Shown here: piece after piece, positions 53,954 through 63,345 of the stretch
Numbering within the stretch: position 1 is the stretch's first letter
Layout of the letters: each line of letters opens with the position of its first letter
Assembly (NCBI GenBank): GCA_028280415.1
Contig: JANQLV010000003.1
Location: 47,141 to 111,140 of the forward strand
DNA length: 64,000 bases
Direction: 5' to 3'
Source of the DNA: Saprospiraceae bacterium
GTDB taxonomy: Bacteria > Bacteroidota > Bacteroidia > Chitinophagales > Saprospiraceae
The notes under the pieces: generated by a model
Databases searched by the model: none
The model's input: the letters and a program-made list of their open reading frames with translations, nothing else
What the model was told of the DNA's origin: nothing
Program-made: the position numbers and the translations under genes

Positions 53954-55717
53954 CTAATTAAATTCTAATACAAATGGCAGCCGTGCCTGAACACCTTCCA
54001 TACTTTTGATATGTTTGATCTGTTTGTAATATGGAATTAATTCATTTAACTCTGACTCTACCAGCACTTTGGCATTTTTTTGTCCGGTAAATTGCTCTAT
54101 CATTTGCTGTACAGGGTCTTTTATTGCCGGATACTCCGAAACGCGATATTTCTCTATCCCCGCCAGGTTTGCTGCCGCTGCTATTGCTCTTTCCAGATCA
54201 CCAATCTCATCAACCAGGTTGATTTCCTTTGCTTTCAAGCCTGTCCAAACCCTTCCCTGAGCGACCTTATGTACTTCATCGCGGGACATCTTTCTTCCAT
54301 CGGATACTCTGGACAGAAAAGTCTCATAAATTTCATCCGTTGCCTCTTGCAAGATCGTACCTTCGGCCGGGGAGATATCTTTGAATAGCCCCAAACCCAG
54401 AGAGAACCTCCCTGTAGTCAGGGTGTCAAAGGTAATTCCTACCTTTTCCCGAAGCATATTTTCGAGACTTGGAATCAAACTAAATACACCTATCGAACCG
54501 GTCACAGTATTCGGTTCTGCAAAAATAGAGTCAGCAGCACAAGCAAGATAATAGCCACCGGAAGCAGCAACATCTCCCATAGATGCCACAACGGGTTTGC
54601 CTTCTTCTTTGAGAAGTTTGATCTCCCGCCACATCATATCCGAAGCCAGGGCGCTGCCTCCGGGAGAATTTACCCGGATTACGACTGCTTTGATCTTATC
54701 ATTTTTACGAAGTTTTCTCAGAAGCTTGACATATTTGTCCCCTCCGATAGTTCCACCGTCCCCTTCACCCATATTAATTTCACCTTCGGCAAAAACTACG
54801 GCTACCTTGTCCTTAATCTTATAATCGGTATTTGACTTTACACCTTTATTATAATCCAGCAAGTTTACTTCGCTGATTTTATCCGATTTATCCAGGCCCA
54901 ACAAATCTCTAAGTTCATCCAGTGCCTGGTCTTCATAACCTATTGCATCTACCATTTCGTAATCCAGGGCATCTTCTGCATTGCGTAACAAATAACCATT
55001 AGCTATTTTGCGCAATTTACTGGCAGGGATATCACGACTTTCGGAAATATCATTCAAATAGAGCCTATACATACTTTCAACGTATTCCCGGGTCTGCAAG
55101 CGATTCTCTTCACTCATTTTATCCAATCGGAATGGTTCTGTAGCACTTTTGAAATCTCCTGCATAATACACCTGCATCTTAATTCCCAGACGATCGAGCA
55201 TATCTTTGAAAAAAGGAATTTGTACACCGAAGCCAAGAAAATCTACACCTCCGAGAGGATTTACGATCACTTTATCAGCTACAGAAGCTACGTAATAACT
55301 TCCCTGGCTATATAATTCGGAATAGGCGACAATGAATTTTCCATCTTCTTTGAAATCAATAAGAGCTTCTCTCAGTGAAGCTGCTGTAGCTCTTCCCGTT
55401 CTCATCCCGTCCAGGTTCAAATAGATTCCATTAATTTTATCATCTTCTTTGGCCGCTCTTATCGTTTCTATGATCTCGTGCAGCCCCAATTTTTTAGAAG
55501 TATCAAAACTGTATGGGTCTACTGGAATATTATTGGTTTTTTCGGGAATAACCTCACTGAATGTTAATTTTAAAACAGTGTTGGCTTTTACCTTTTTAGG
55601 CGCATCGGCAGAGCTGGCGATTTTACCAACCACCAACATCCCAAGTCCAAAGACAACCCCGGAGGCAAGGATCACACCCAAACAAGAGGCCAGTACGAAT
55701 TGCAAAAATTTTCCCAT
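53954..55717 (-). CDS. sppA: signal peptide peptidase SppA, 67K type
   Basis: The 587-residue S49 serine protease has an N-terminal transmembrane anchor (residues 5-30) and tandem S49 domains. K190 in YAGDFKSATEPF lies in the N-terminal domain and S386 in GDVAASGGYY in the C-terminal domain; they form the Ser-Lys dyad split over two domains, as in E. coli SppA. The motif RVNSPGGSALASDMMW precedes the Ser. It degrades cleaved signal peptides and other membrane-embedded peptides at the periplasmic face of the inner membrane. It is monocistronic, divergent from the giant adhesin. Confidence 0.95.
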   Translation of the reverse strand: MGKFLQFVLASCLGVILASGVVFGLGMLVVGKIASSADAPKKVKANTVLKLTFSEVIPEKTNNIPVDPYSFDTSKKLGLHEIIETIRAAKEDDKINGIYLNLDGMRTGRATAASLREALIDFKEDGKFIVAYSELYSQGSYYVASVADKVIVNPLGGVDFLGFGVQIPFFKDMLDRLGIKMQVYYAGDFKSATEPFRLDKMSEENRLQTREYVESMYRLYLNDISESRDIPASKLRKIANGYLLRNAEDALDYEMVDAIGYEDQALDELRDLLGLDKSDKISEVNLLDYNKGVKSNTDYKIKDKVAVVFAEGEINMGEGDGGTIGGDKYVKLLRKLRKNDKIKAVVIRVNSPGGSALASDMMWREIKLLKEEGKPVVASMGDVAASGGYYLACAADSIFAEPNTVTGSIGVFSLIPSLENMLREKVGITFDTLTTGRFSLGLGLFKDISPAEGTILQEATDEIYETFLSRVSDGRKMSRDEVHKVAQGRVWTGLKAKEINLVDEIGDLERAIAAAANLAGIEKYRVSEYPAIKDPVQQMIEQFTGQKNAKVLVESELNELIPYYKQIKHIKSMEGVQARLPFVLEFN

Positions 55718-56163
55718 CTATTAGTTTTTTATTGATTAGTTGAATTTGTTTTTAGGGTTTAGGCCATTTTTGATTATCTATAAAGATAATTGGTACTTTC
55801 ACCATGGATAATAAAACACTAAAATGTTCTTATACTATAAAGTTTCAAATTTAGCATAGTGTTGATAGAATAACGCTTATTTTAGATAAAAATCTGTCAT
55901 TGATAGATGTTTAGCTACTTTTTAATGTTCACCAATGTTTTTCTCATTCTATTGTTTCTTTATTCAATTTTTCAGGAAGCTATATTGAGCCAATATTCGT
56001 TAATTTATACGATAAAATGGTAGAAAGCTGTCAATACTAGTGATTATCATCTTTATAGTCAGAATCATTGTAAAATTTTGCGTAAATTACTACATCATTT
56101 TGCGTGAATACTGTGTAACTTTCCGTCAACAAACTTTTGTTAATCAGCTACCTAATTTAGACC
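55718..56163. other. 446-base divergent intergenic region between sppA and the adhesin
   Basis: Mostly AT-rich. The left end carries the sppA promoter region (a possible -7 TATCTTTA on the minus strand near 55785). The right end carries the direct repeats listed next. The middle shows no gene or RNA that I can identify. Confidence 0.5.
56075..56130 (+). promoter_or_regulatory. three direct repeats with 21-22 bp period upstream of the adhesin gene
   Basis: ATTTTGCGTAAAT (56075), ATTTTGCGTGAAT (56097) and a weaker ACTTTCCGTCAAC (56118) are spaced 22 and 21 bases, two helical turns apart, ending 33 bases before the start codon. Tandem same-face sites of this kind are typical of activators such as LytTR-type response regulators. 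The weaker third copy overlaps a possible -7 box TAACTTTC (56116-56123). The regulator is not identified. Confidence 0.4.
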
Positions 56164-59100
56164 ATGAAGAATTCATCTTCAAAAAACCTGTTATATGTAT
56201 TACTAACGGGCATTCTGCTCTTTAGTTTTTCAAACCGATTTTATGCCCAGATAGAGGTAGAACCTACCGGGCCCTTATTTTCGCCAGAGAGTCTGATCAC
56301 TAATATATTTCTCGGGGAAGGTGTAGAAGTAACTAATCTTACCTACGATGGATCAGAGCAAGCTGTGGGCTTTTTTACTAATGGAACAAATGATATCGGA
56401 ATCGAGCGTGGAATTATTATGGCTTCGGGCCTCGCAATCACCGCCGCGACTGCCAATACCGCGGGAGGTACCACGGGCAATACCAGTGGACCGGGAACGG
56501 ACCCAGACCTTGGACCAATTGCCTCAGGGGGGCTTAATGACATTGCCCGCTACGAAATAACCTTTATTCCCACAAATGATACATTACAATTCAGGTATGT
56601 ATTTGCCTCTGAAGAGTATCCAGAATATGCCTGTTCGCCGTTTAACGATGTATTCGGTTTCTTCCTGACCGGACCTAATCCGCTGGGAGGTGATTATAAT
56701 GGTGAAAACATTGCTCTAGTACCCGACCCGGCCGATCCTAGCGGCGGCACTTTTACCGATATCCCAGTAACCATCAATAATGTTAATAATCAGGGTTTAA
56801 ATATACCCGGAGGTTGTAATTATGACTATGGTACGTATTATAATGATAATACCGGAAGTATGACGCTAACCTACGATGCCTATTTGGATATATTCATTGC
56901 GCAAGCGATTGTTATCCCTTGTGAGGAATATACTATCAAATTAGCTGTAGCAGATGTTGGAGATGCCAATTTTGATACAGGTGTATTTTTGGAAGCCAAA
57001 AGTTTTGGTACAGGAGCCCTGGAGGTTGAGTTTGCTTCAATCAGTTTAGACGGAACCATTACAGAAGACTGTGCTCAGGCTACTTTGACATTTGCCTTAC
57101 CTTCTCCGACCGAAGCGGATTATCCGATTGATTATACTATAATCGGTACAGCTCAAAATGGTATTGATTATCAAAATATTCCACTTGATTTAACAATTCC
57201 GGCTGGTGACAGTGCAGTTACTATTGACGTTATTGCCTGGGAAGACGGAATAGCCGAAGGAATCGAATCAATTGGTATCGACGTGCAACGTGACCCTTGT
57301 AACAGGGATACGCTTTGGCTCTTTATCAGGGATAATGAAATACTCCCTCCGGAATTGGGAAATGATACGACTATTTGTCGAGGGGATTCAGTACTCCTGG
57401 ATGGAACGCTTCCCATTCCCTTACCCGATCCACCGGTATTTAGCAACGAAACGGATTATCCAATTGTAACGATTTCTAATAATAATCCTCCTCCTCCGGG
57501 GACGCTCCCCACTCAATCAGAAATCCAGGTTTTTGGAGTCCAACCGGTAGAGTTACAGGAAGGGGTCATTAAAAGTATTTGCCTGGATGTGGACCATCCC
57601 TGGATATCGGATGTCGATGTTTTTCTCGTCGGCCCCAATGGACAATTTATCGAATTGACAACAGATAACGGTGGCTCGGGAGATGATTATATAGGTACCT
57701 GTTTTACCCCCCTGGCAACAGATCCGATCAATTTCGGTTCACAGGCACCATCCTCAGCCGCTCCTTTTACGGGCGACTGGCAACCGGAAGGCTTTTGGGA
57801 AGATTTATGGACAATTCAGGACCCTTTAACCAATGGAATCTGGACATTACAAGTAAAAGATGATCAAACCGGTTTCAACGGAACTTTGCTTGGTTGGTCA
57901 ATCTGCTTTAATCCTGTTTATCAAGTATTTTACGAATGGACACCAAGTGCCGGTTTGAGCTGTACGGACTGCCCCGACCCAACCGCTACTCCGGATACCA
58001 CTACGACTTATTACCTCACCGCCTACGATACATACGGCTGTGAAGTCTATGATACGATCACAATCAATGTTCTGGATCAACTGCCTCCACCTAATGTCAG
58101 CTGTTCCAATATTACAAATAACAGTATTGATTTTTGCTGGGATCCGATTCCCGGGGCAAGTGGATATCAAGTCAATGTCGACAGTACAGTCTGGATTAGC
58201 CCGAATGGAGCTTTATGCCATACCGTAAGTGGCCTGACCCTCAATGATACGGTGAACATTCAGGTCGTAGGTATAGATATGTGCGATGGAGAGATTGGTT
58301 CAATCACCTGCTGGACACCGGATTGCACCCCTCCAACCGGTAGTGTTTTAAGTCAAACTGATGTAGCTTGTTTTGGAGATAGTACAGGAACCGTTACCAT
58401 AGAAGGGATGGGAGCTTTTCCTCCTTTCGAATATATGATCGCCAATATTGATACAAACAGTACCGGTATCTTTTCAAATTTACCCGCAGGAGATTATACT
58501 GCCGTGGTCATAGATGCGCTGGGTTGCCCTCAAAGTGTTCCTTTCACTATTGATCAGCCACTGGAAATTCAAACCAATGGTTTAATTGTCAATCCGGCTT
58601 CCTGTAATGGCGGTAATGATGGAAGTGTAACCGTTGAAGTGACTGGGGGAACAGCTCCTTATTCGTTTAACTGGAGTAATTCTCAATCCGATTCTGTTGC
58701 TACCAATCTTGTTGTTGGTGATTATTACGTTACGGTAAGTGATGCTATTGGTTGTACTACAATAGATACAGTAAGTGTCACTCAACCTCCTGTCATGAAT
58801 CTGACTAGCCTTTCCGATTCTGTTAGTTGTAACGGAAATTCGGACGGGATTGCTACGGTAATTGTTAATGGAGGGGTTGGTCCGTATGCTTTCCAATGGG
58901 ATGCCAATACGGGGAACCAGACCGATTCAATTGCTTTAGGATTAAATGGAGGCATTTATACTGTAACAGTATCCGATCAAAACAATTGTACAGAAATCCT
59001 GAATGTTGAAATCATAGAAAATCCCGCTATAGTTCTCGATATTACTGGCACTAATCTTAGTTGTTTTAACGCAGATGATGGTACCGCTACTATTAATGCT

Positions 59101-61680
59101 ATAGGTGGAACAGGAGTTTATACTTACGAATGGAACGATCCAGGTATGCAAACTGGCCAAACTGCAACGGCTTTGGCGGCTGGAACGATTACCGTACTGG
59201 TAACAGATAGTGATGCTTGCTTTGCTACAGCAGATATTAATCTTACTCAGCCCACCGAATTACAGGTTGCCAGTCAGTATACAGATGCCCTTTGTCATAA
59301 TGCAGCGGATGGATCGGTTACTGTTACACCAAGTGGTGGGACAGCCCCTTATACCTACAGTTGGATGGATGATCCTTTAGCGGTTGATTCTTTAAGAAAC
59401 ACTTTAACAGCAGGTACCTATACTATAACGGTAACAGATGACCAGGGCTGTTCTGAAGTATTGATGGTTGATGTAAATGAACCGGATAGTATTGAGTTGA
59501 GTTTTAGCCCGACAGATGCGAACTGTAATGCAGGCACTGACGGATATGCTTCGGTGAATCCAACTGGCGGAGTAGCACCTTATACTTTCCAATGGGATGC
59601 CAATGCGAATAACCAGACCACACAATTAGCGAATGCTCTTGGTGCAGGTACTTATTTCGTTACGGTAACGGATGACCAGGGTTGTACTAATGTGTCTTCT
59701 GTCATCATTAATGAACCAACGGCTTTAAGTTTATCGAATATTAATACGAATGTTTTATGTTTTGGAAATAGTACCGGAGAAATTGATCTCGATATCACCG
59801 GAGGTACGACCCCTTATAATATCGCCTGGACCGGCCCGAATGGATATAGTTCCAATCAGGAAGATATCGATGCTTTATTCTCGGGGAATTACGATGTTTT
59901 AATTACCGATGGAAATGGTTGTACTGCGGTACTTTCTACGATGATTGATCAACCAGCAACGGGTATCATGAGTACCATATCTGAACCGGATAGTATTTGT
60001 TTTGAGGCTGGAAACGGTATCGTTAGTGTAAACGTTCAAGGTGGAACCGGACCATTTACCTATAATTGGAGCAACAATGCAACGACATCTACTCTGACTA
60101 ACCTCGATGGGGGTATGTATATCGTAACCATTACCGACAGTGGAAACTGTACGTTTATTGATACGGCCTATGTAGTTGAAGAAACGGAAATTATCGTAAC
60201 CCTAAGTCAAACCGGATCGCTTTGTCACGATGGTAATGATGGCTCTGCCACGGTTGAATCCATTGTGGTAGCTGGTAATAGTATGCCTATTGGAGATTAT
60301 GATATCCTTTGGAATCAGGGAGGACAAACAAGTACAACGATTAACGGTTTGACGGGAGGACAAAGTTATAGTGTTACGGTTACCAATACACAGGGTTGTA
60401 CAGGAACACAATCCATTACGGTTGATAATCCGGCCGAAATCGGTTCCAGAATAGATAATGTTGATGCTGCTGATTGCTTTGGTAGTAATGATGGGTCAAT
60501 CACTGTACAAGGAGAAGGTGGTGTAGCACCATATAGCTATTTTTGGGATAATAATGCCAATAATCAAACCTCAGCTACAGCAGTCGATTTAAGTGCAGGT
60601 AGTTATTCCGTAACTATCACCGATGCTAACGGATGTGCCACTGTTAATACAGCATTAGTAGATCAACCGGCACAACTGAGTCTGGATTTCGAGACTACAG
60701 GTGCGGATTGTTTCGATAGTGCAACGGGTAATGCAAGGGTTAGTGTGACCGGAGGAATAGCTCCATATACTTACTTGTGGTCAGAAGGCAGTACCACTTC
60801 CAATCTGGAAAATATGCGCGGAGGTGTTTATACGGTTACAATCACCGACCAAAATGGTTGTACCATGGTAGATCAAACCATCATCACTCAACCAGAACAA
60901 CTTCAAACACAAGTCGATTTCATCGATGTCAGTTGTTTTGAGGGAAGAGATGGAGAAATTACATTTTTACCAGAAGGTGGTACGCCACCCTATACCTATA
61001 GTCTGGATGGAGAAAATTATAATGGCTCCAATATTCAAATTGGATTAACTGCCGGATTTTACCCCGCTTATATTCGGGATGCGAAAGGGTGTGAACAATA
61101 TCTGGGAGAATATCAAATTGACCAGCCAAGTGATATTTCTGTGGATTTAGGTGAAACGATCCTAATCCAATACGGAGAGGCCGCGATACTTTATCCGGAA
61201 GTTGATGGTGGATTTGGTAGTTATACCTTTAATTATAATCCGGTAGATAGTTCAACCTTAAGCTGTATTGCTTGTCAAAACCCAATAGTTAATCCTACCT
61301 ATACAACAGATTATGAAGTGCTGGTAACTGATGAAAACGGCTGTACGGCAGAAGCACGAGTTTTAGTAGTGGTTGAAAAAGACAGACCAGTATACGTTCC
61401 GACCGGTTTTACACCTAATGGGGATGGAACCAATGATGTACTGCGCATTCACGGTACTCAAATCAGCCGGATATTGGCATTCCGGGTATACGATCGTTGG
61501 GGGGAAATGGTTTATGAAGATTTAGAATACGACTATGATCCTATAGATGAAGATAAAGGCTGGAATGGAAGGTTCAAGGATGAGCCAATGAATCCGGGAG
61601 TTTATATTTGGTATGTGGAGGTGGAATACGTAGATGGTACAACTGCCGATTTCAACGGTAACACTACACTGATAAGATAA
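56164..61680 (+). CDS. giant SprB-repeat adhesin with choice-of-anchor L, P-domain and T9SS type B (CHU_C) tail
   Basis: The 1,838-residue protein has a signal peptide (NLLYVLLTGILLFSFSNRFYAQ region). The first domain is a choice-of-anchor L domain (~40-280; YDGSEQAVGFFTNGTNDIGI, FRYVFASEEYPEYACSPFND). A Calx-beta-like domain (~285-390), a proprotein convertase P-domain (~460-585; HPWISDVDVFLVGPNGQF, TWTLQVKDDQTG-like region) and an FN3-like domain (~640-715) follow. Twelve SprB-type repeats of about 75-80 residues (~729-1655) have the pattern xxCxGxxDGxxxVxxxGGxxPYxYxW. The tail VPTGFTPNGDGTNDVLRIHG to NFNGNTTLIR is the gliding-motility-associated CHU_C/T9SS type B domain. It should be exported by the T9SS and displayed on the surface, where SprB-like proteins carry gliding cells over surfaces. 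Confidence 0.95.
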   Translation: MKNSSSKNLLYVLLTGILLFSFSNRFYAQIEVEPTGPLFSPESLITNIFLGEGVEVTNLTYDGSEQAVGFFTNGTNDIGIERGIIMASGLAITAATANTAGGTTGNTSGPGTDPDLGPIASGGLNDIARYEITFIPTNDTLQFRYVFASEEYPEYACSPFNDVFGFFLTGPNPLGGDYNGENIALVPDPADPSGGTFTDIPVTINNVNNQGLNIPGGCNYDYGTYYNDNTGSMTLTYDAYLDIFIAQAIVIPCEEYTIKLAVADVGDANFDTGVFLEAKSFGTGALEVEFASISLDGTITEDCAQATLTFALPSPTEADYPIDYTIIGTAQNGIDYQNIPLDLTIPAGDSAVTIDVIAWEDGIAEGIESIGIDVQRDPCNRDTLWLFIRDNEILPPELGNDTTICRGDSVLLDGTLPIPLPDPPVFSNETDYPIVTISNNNPPPPGTLPTQSEIQVFGVQPVELQEGVIKSICLDVDHPWISDVDVFLVGPNGQFIELTTDNGGSGDDYIGTCFTPLATDPINFGSQAPSSAAPFTGDWQPEGFWEDLWTIQDPLTNGIWTLQVKDDQTGFNGTLLGWSICFNPVYQVFYEWTPSAGLSCTDCPDPTATPDTTTTYYLTAYDTYGCEVYDTITINVLDQLPPPNVSCSNITNNSIDFCWDPIPGASGYQVNVDSTVWISPNGALCHTVSGLTLNDTVNIQVVGIDMCDGEIGSITCWTPDCTPPTGSVLSQTDVACFGDSTGTVTIEGMGAFPPFEYMIANIDTNSTGIFSNLPAGDYTAVVIDALGCPQSVPFTIDQPLEIQTNGLIVNPASCNGGNDGSVTVEVTGGTAPYSFNWSNSQSDSVATNLVVGDYYVTVSDAIGCTTIDTVSVTQPPVMNLTSLSDSVSCNGNSDGIATVIVNGGVGPYAFQWDANTGNQTDSIALGLNGGIYTVTVSDQNNCTEILNVEIIENPAIVLDITGTNLSCFNADDGTATINAIGGTGVYTYEWNDPGMQTGQTATALAAGTITVLVTDSDACFATADINLTQPTELQVASQYTDALCHNAADGSVTVTPSGGTAPYTYSWMDDPLAVDSLRNTLTAGTYTITVTDDQGCSEVLMVDVNEPDSIELSFSPTDANCNAGTDGYASVNPTGGVAPYTFQWDANANNQTTQLANALGAGTYFVTVTDDQGCTNVSSVIINEPTALSLSNINTNVLCFGNSTGEIDLDITGGTTPYNIAWTGPNGYSSNQEDIDALFSGNYDVLITDGNGCTAVLSTMIDQPATGIMSTISEPDSICFEAGNGIVSVNVQGGTGPFTYNWSNNATTSTLTNLDGGMYIVTITDSGNCTFIDTAYVVEETEIIVTLSQTGSLCHDGNDGSATVESIVVAGNSMPIGDYDILWNQGGQTSTTINGLTGGQSYSVTVTNTQGCTGTQSITVDNPAEIGSRIDNVDAADCFGSNDGSITVQGEGGVAPYSYFWDNNANNQTSATAVDLSAGSYSVTITDANGCATVNTALVDQPAQLSLDFETTGADCFDSATGNARVSVTGGIAPYTYLWSEGSTTSNLENMRGGVYTVTITDQNGCTMVDQTIITQPEQLQTQVDFIDVSCFEGRDGEITFLPEGGTPPYTYSLDGENYNGSNIQIGLTAGFYPAYIRDAKGCEQYLGEYQIDQPSDISVDLGETILIQYGEAAILYPEVDGGFGSYTFNYNPVDSSTLSCIACQNPIVNPTYTTDYEVLVTDENGCTAEARVLVVVEKDRPVYVPTGFTPNGDGTNDVLRIHGTQISRILAFRVYDRWGEMVYEDLEYDYDPIDEDKGWNGRFKDEPMNPGVYIWYVEVEYVDGTTADFNGNTTLIR
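58350..61130 (+). repeat. SprB-type repeat array, about twelve copies
   Basis: About twelve protein-level repeats of ~75-80 codons. Unlike the FAS1 gene, the DNA of the copies has diverged, so the array is old and probably stable. Confidence 0.85.
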
Positions 61681-61701
61681 TTAAATTCAAAAAAGATGAT
61701 T

Positions 61702-61740
61702 AGGCATGAGCAATCATTAATTGTTCATGCCTGATTTTTT
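61702..61740. terminator. bidirectional terminator between the adhesin and the next T9SS gene
   Basis: AGGCATGAGCAAT (61702-61714) pairs with ATTGTTCATGCCT (61720-61732) around a 5-base loop, with one G-U pair. Seven or more Ts follow on the plus strand and a run of As precedes the left arm. Confidence 0.93.
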
Positions 61741-61794
61741 TAGCAGAATGAATTCATTTTGAAATAGTATTACTACGGACTTTTAAATGATTGG

Positions 61795-63171
61795 CTATTC
61801 TACGAAGAGGACTTTCTTGGTTTCTTCATAGCCATTTATTTCAATATTTAAAAAATATACTCCAGCGGGTAAATGTTCAAAATTAAAATTCTTGAGGTAA
61901 GCGCCTTCCTCATTTTCATAAGTACGTTTGAAAATTAATTTCCCCTGAACATCTGTAAATGTAATTTTTGTATCACCTGAAGTAATTTGATAATATTTTA
62001 AATTAAAACTGCCCTGGCTAGGATTAGGAAAAAGAGAAATCCGTTCGGTATAACCGGGTATCTTTTTCGATAAACGAAAAACACCATCTGGCTTTAAGCC
62101 ACCAAAGTTTGACCCCGCACAATAAAGATTATTATTATATATCTCAAAACTGGTCATTTGGCCAGAAAAGCGTTCTTCCAAACGAATGAGTTCTTCTCCA
62201 TTAAAAACAAAAAACTCGCCATTATAGCTGCTAATGTATAGATCGTCGGCAAATACTGCAAGAGCAGCAATTCCTTTTACAATGCCATTGGTCAGATCAA
62301 ATCCTCTTACGCTTTCCCACCGCTCTCCGTTCCATTTATAAAGCGTATATCCCGTCAATAAAGGATCAGTAGTAAGACCTTCGACATCACTTCCTATATA
62401 AAGTTCTCCTTTATACTCCACCATTGTTTTTGGATTAAAAAAGAAGTTCCCTGCCGGTACAATAAGACCACCATCAGGAAATACAAATTGTTTCCCATCC
62501 CATTTAGCTACTTCTGATCGTAAAAAAGGATTATTCGAAAGATAAAGTCTTGTACCAACAATATATAACTCGTCCTGGAAGACATACATTTTTTCTAAAA
62601 AAGAAGACTCCAGCGATTCTTCCCCTACCCCAACTACGCTTCGCCATTGTGTCCCATCCCAGCGTGCAAGATTACGTGCCTCAACATCCCCGATGAAATC
62701 AAAGTTTCCCAGCACATACAGTTCCCCTTTATATTCGACCATATCTCTAATACTTTTCTGACTGATTTGAAAGACAGTAGAAACTTCTGCCCCCAGTAAG
62801 GGTCTCCAGGTATTTGTACTTTGATCCAATTCAAGAATAAAATTATCCATTATATTGGAAAACACATATTCGGCAAATCCATATAACTTTCCATCGTAAC
62901 TGATAAAACTCTTTATCGCCAGAGGAATCGGGCCTTCAAAATTCATAGCATGCCATTGCCATCCATCATAATATGCTACAGCATGGGCGGATACACCGCT
63001 TATTTCTCTGAAATAGCCTCCTGCAAAAAGTTTATTGTCGAACTGATACAATTTGATATTCTGCCGAAAGATATCATTGAAGTTAACGACTTCTTTCCCA
63101 ACGGCTGTCCAGTTTTGGGCATTGGAAAAACAGACCAGCAGTGTAAATAATAAGGTAGTAATGGTTTTCAT
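61795..63171 (-). CDS. secreted propeller-like protein with T9SS type A sorting domain
   Basis: The start was set at the ATG complementary to 63169-63171, giving the signal peptide MKTITTLLFTLLVCFSNAQ; the longer frame adds 11 residues. The 458-residue protein has Kelch- or propeller-like repeats of ~50 residues centred on xxAxWDGxxWxxxxG (NLARWDGTQWRSVVGVG, EVAKWDGKQFVFPDGG, LYKWNGERWESVRGFD) and YxGELYxxG strands. The last ~80 residues (LFPNPSQGSFNLKYYQITSG, LPAGVYFLNIEINGYEE) are a T9SS type A sorting domain. It is a surface or released protein of unknown ligand. It is convergent with the giant adhesin, and a hairpin lies upstream of its start. Confidence 0.88.
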   Translation of the reverse strand: MKTITTLLFTLLVCFSNAQNWTAVGKEVVNFNDIFRQNIKLYQFDNKLFAGGYFREISGVSAHAVAYYDGWQWHAMNFEGPIPLAIKSFISYDGKLYGFAEYVFSNIMDNFILELDQSTNTWRPLLGAEVSTVFQISQKSIRDMVEYKGELYVLGNFDFIGDVEARNLARWDGTQWRSVVGVGEESLESSFLEKMYVFQDELYIVGTRLYLSNNPFLRSEVAKWDGKQFVFPDGGLIVPAGNFFFNPKTMVEYKGELYIGSDVEGLTTDPLLTGYTLYKWNGERWESVRGFDLTNGIVKGIAALAVFADDLYISSYNGEFFVFNGEELIRLEERFSGQMTSFEIYNNNLYCAGSNFGGLKPDGVFRLSKKIPGYTERISLFPNPSQGSFNLKYYQITSGDTKITFTDVQGKLIFKRTYENEEGAYLKNFNFEHLPAGVYFLNIEINGYEETKKVLFVE

Positions 63172-63229
63172 AGACTTTGGAAATAAATTATTAAATATGA
63201 TCACCAGGAATTAAAAAATCATTCGGAAT

Positions 63230-63292
63230 CTTATTCGATTTTCGTTATTCGATTTTCGAGGCTCGAAAGTCGAAAGTCGAATTATGATTTTA
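63230..63292 (-). terminator. hairpin of stuttering ATTCGATTTTCG units, downstream of the VCBS gene
   Basis: The left half is ATTCGATTTTCG twice, then GAGG. The right half is CTCGAAAGTCGAAAGTCGAAT, its complement with T-C differences that make G-U pairs. It lies 54 bases beyond the stop of the next gene on its strand and just upstream of the propeller gene. The same GAAAGTCGAAT unit occurs at 22185-22196. Confidence 0.55.
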
Positions 63293-63345
63293 TGTTCGTA
63301 CAATTAAAATCCAAGAGAAGTGGTGTTCGCTATTATAAATTATAT

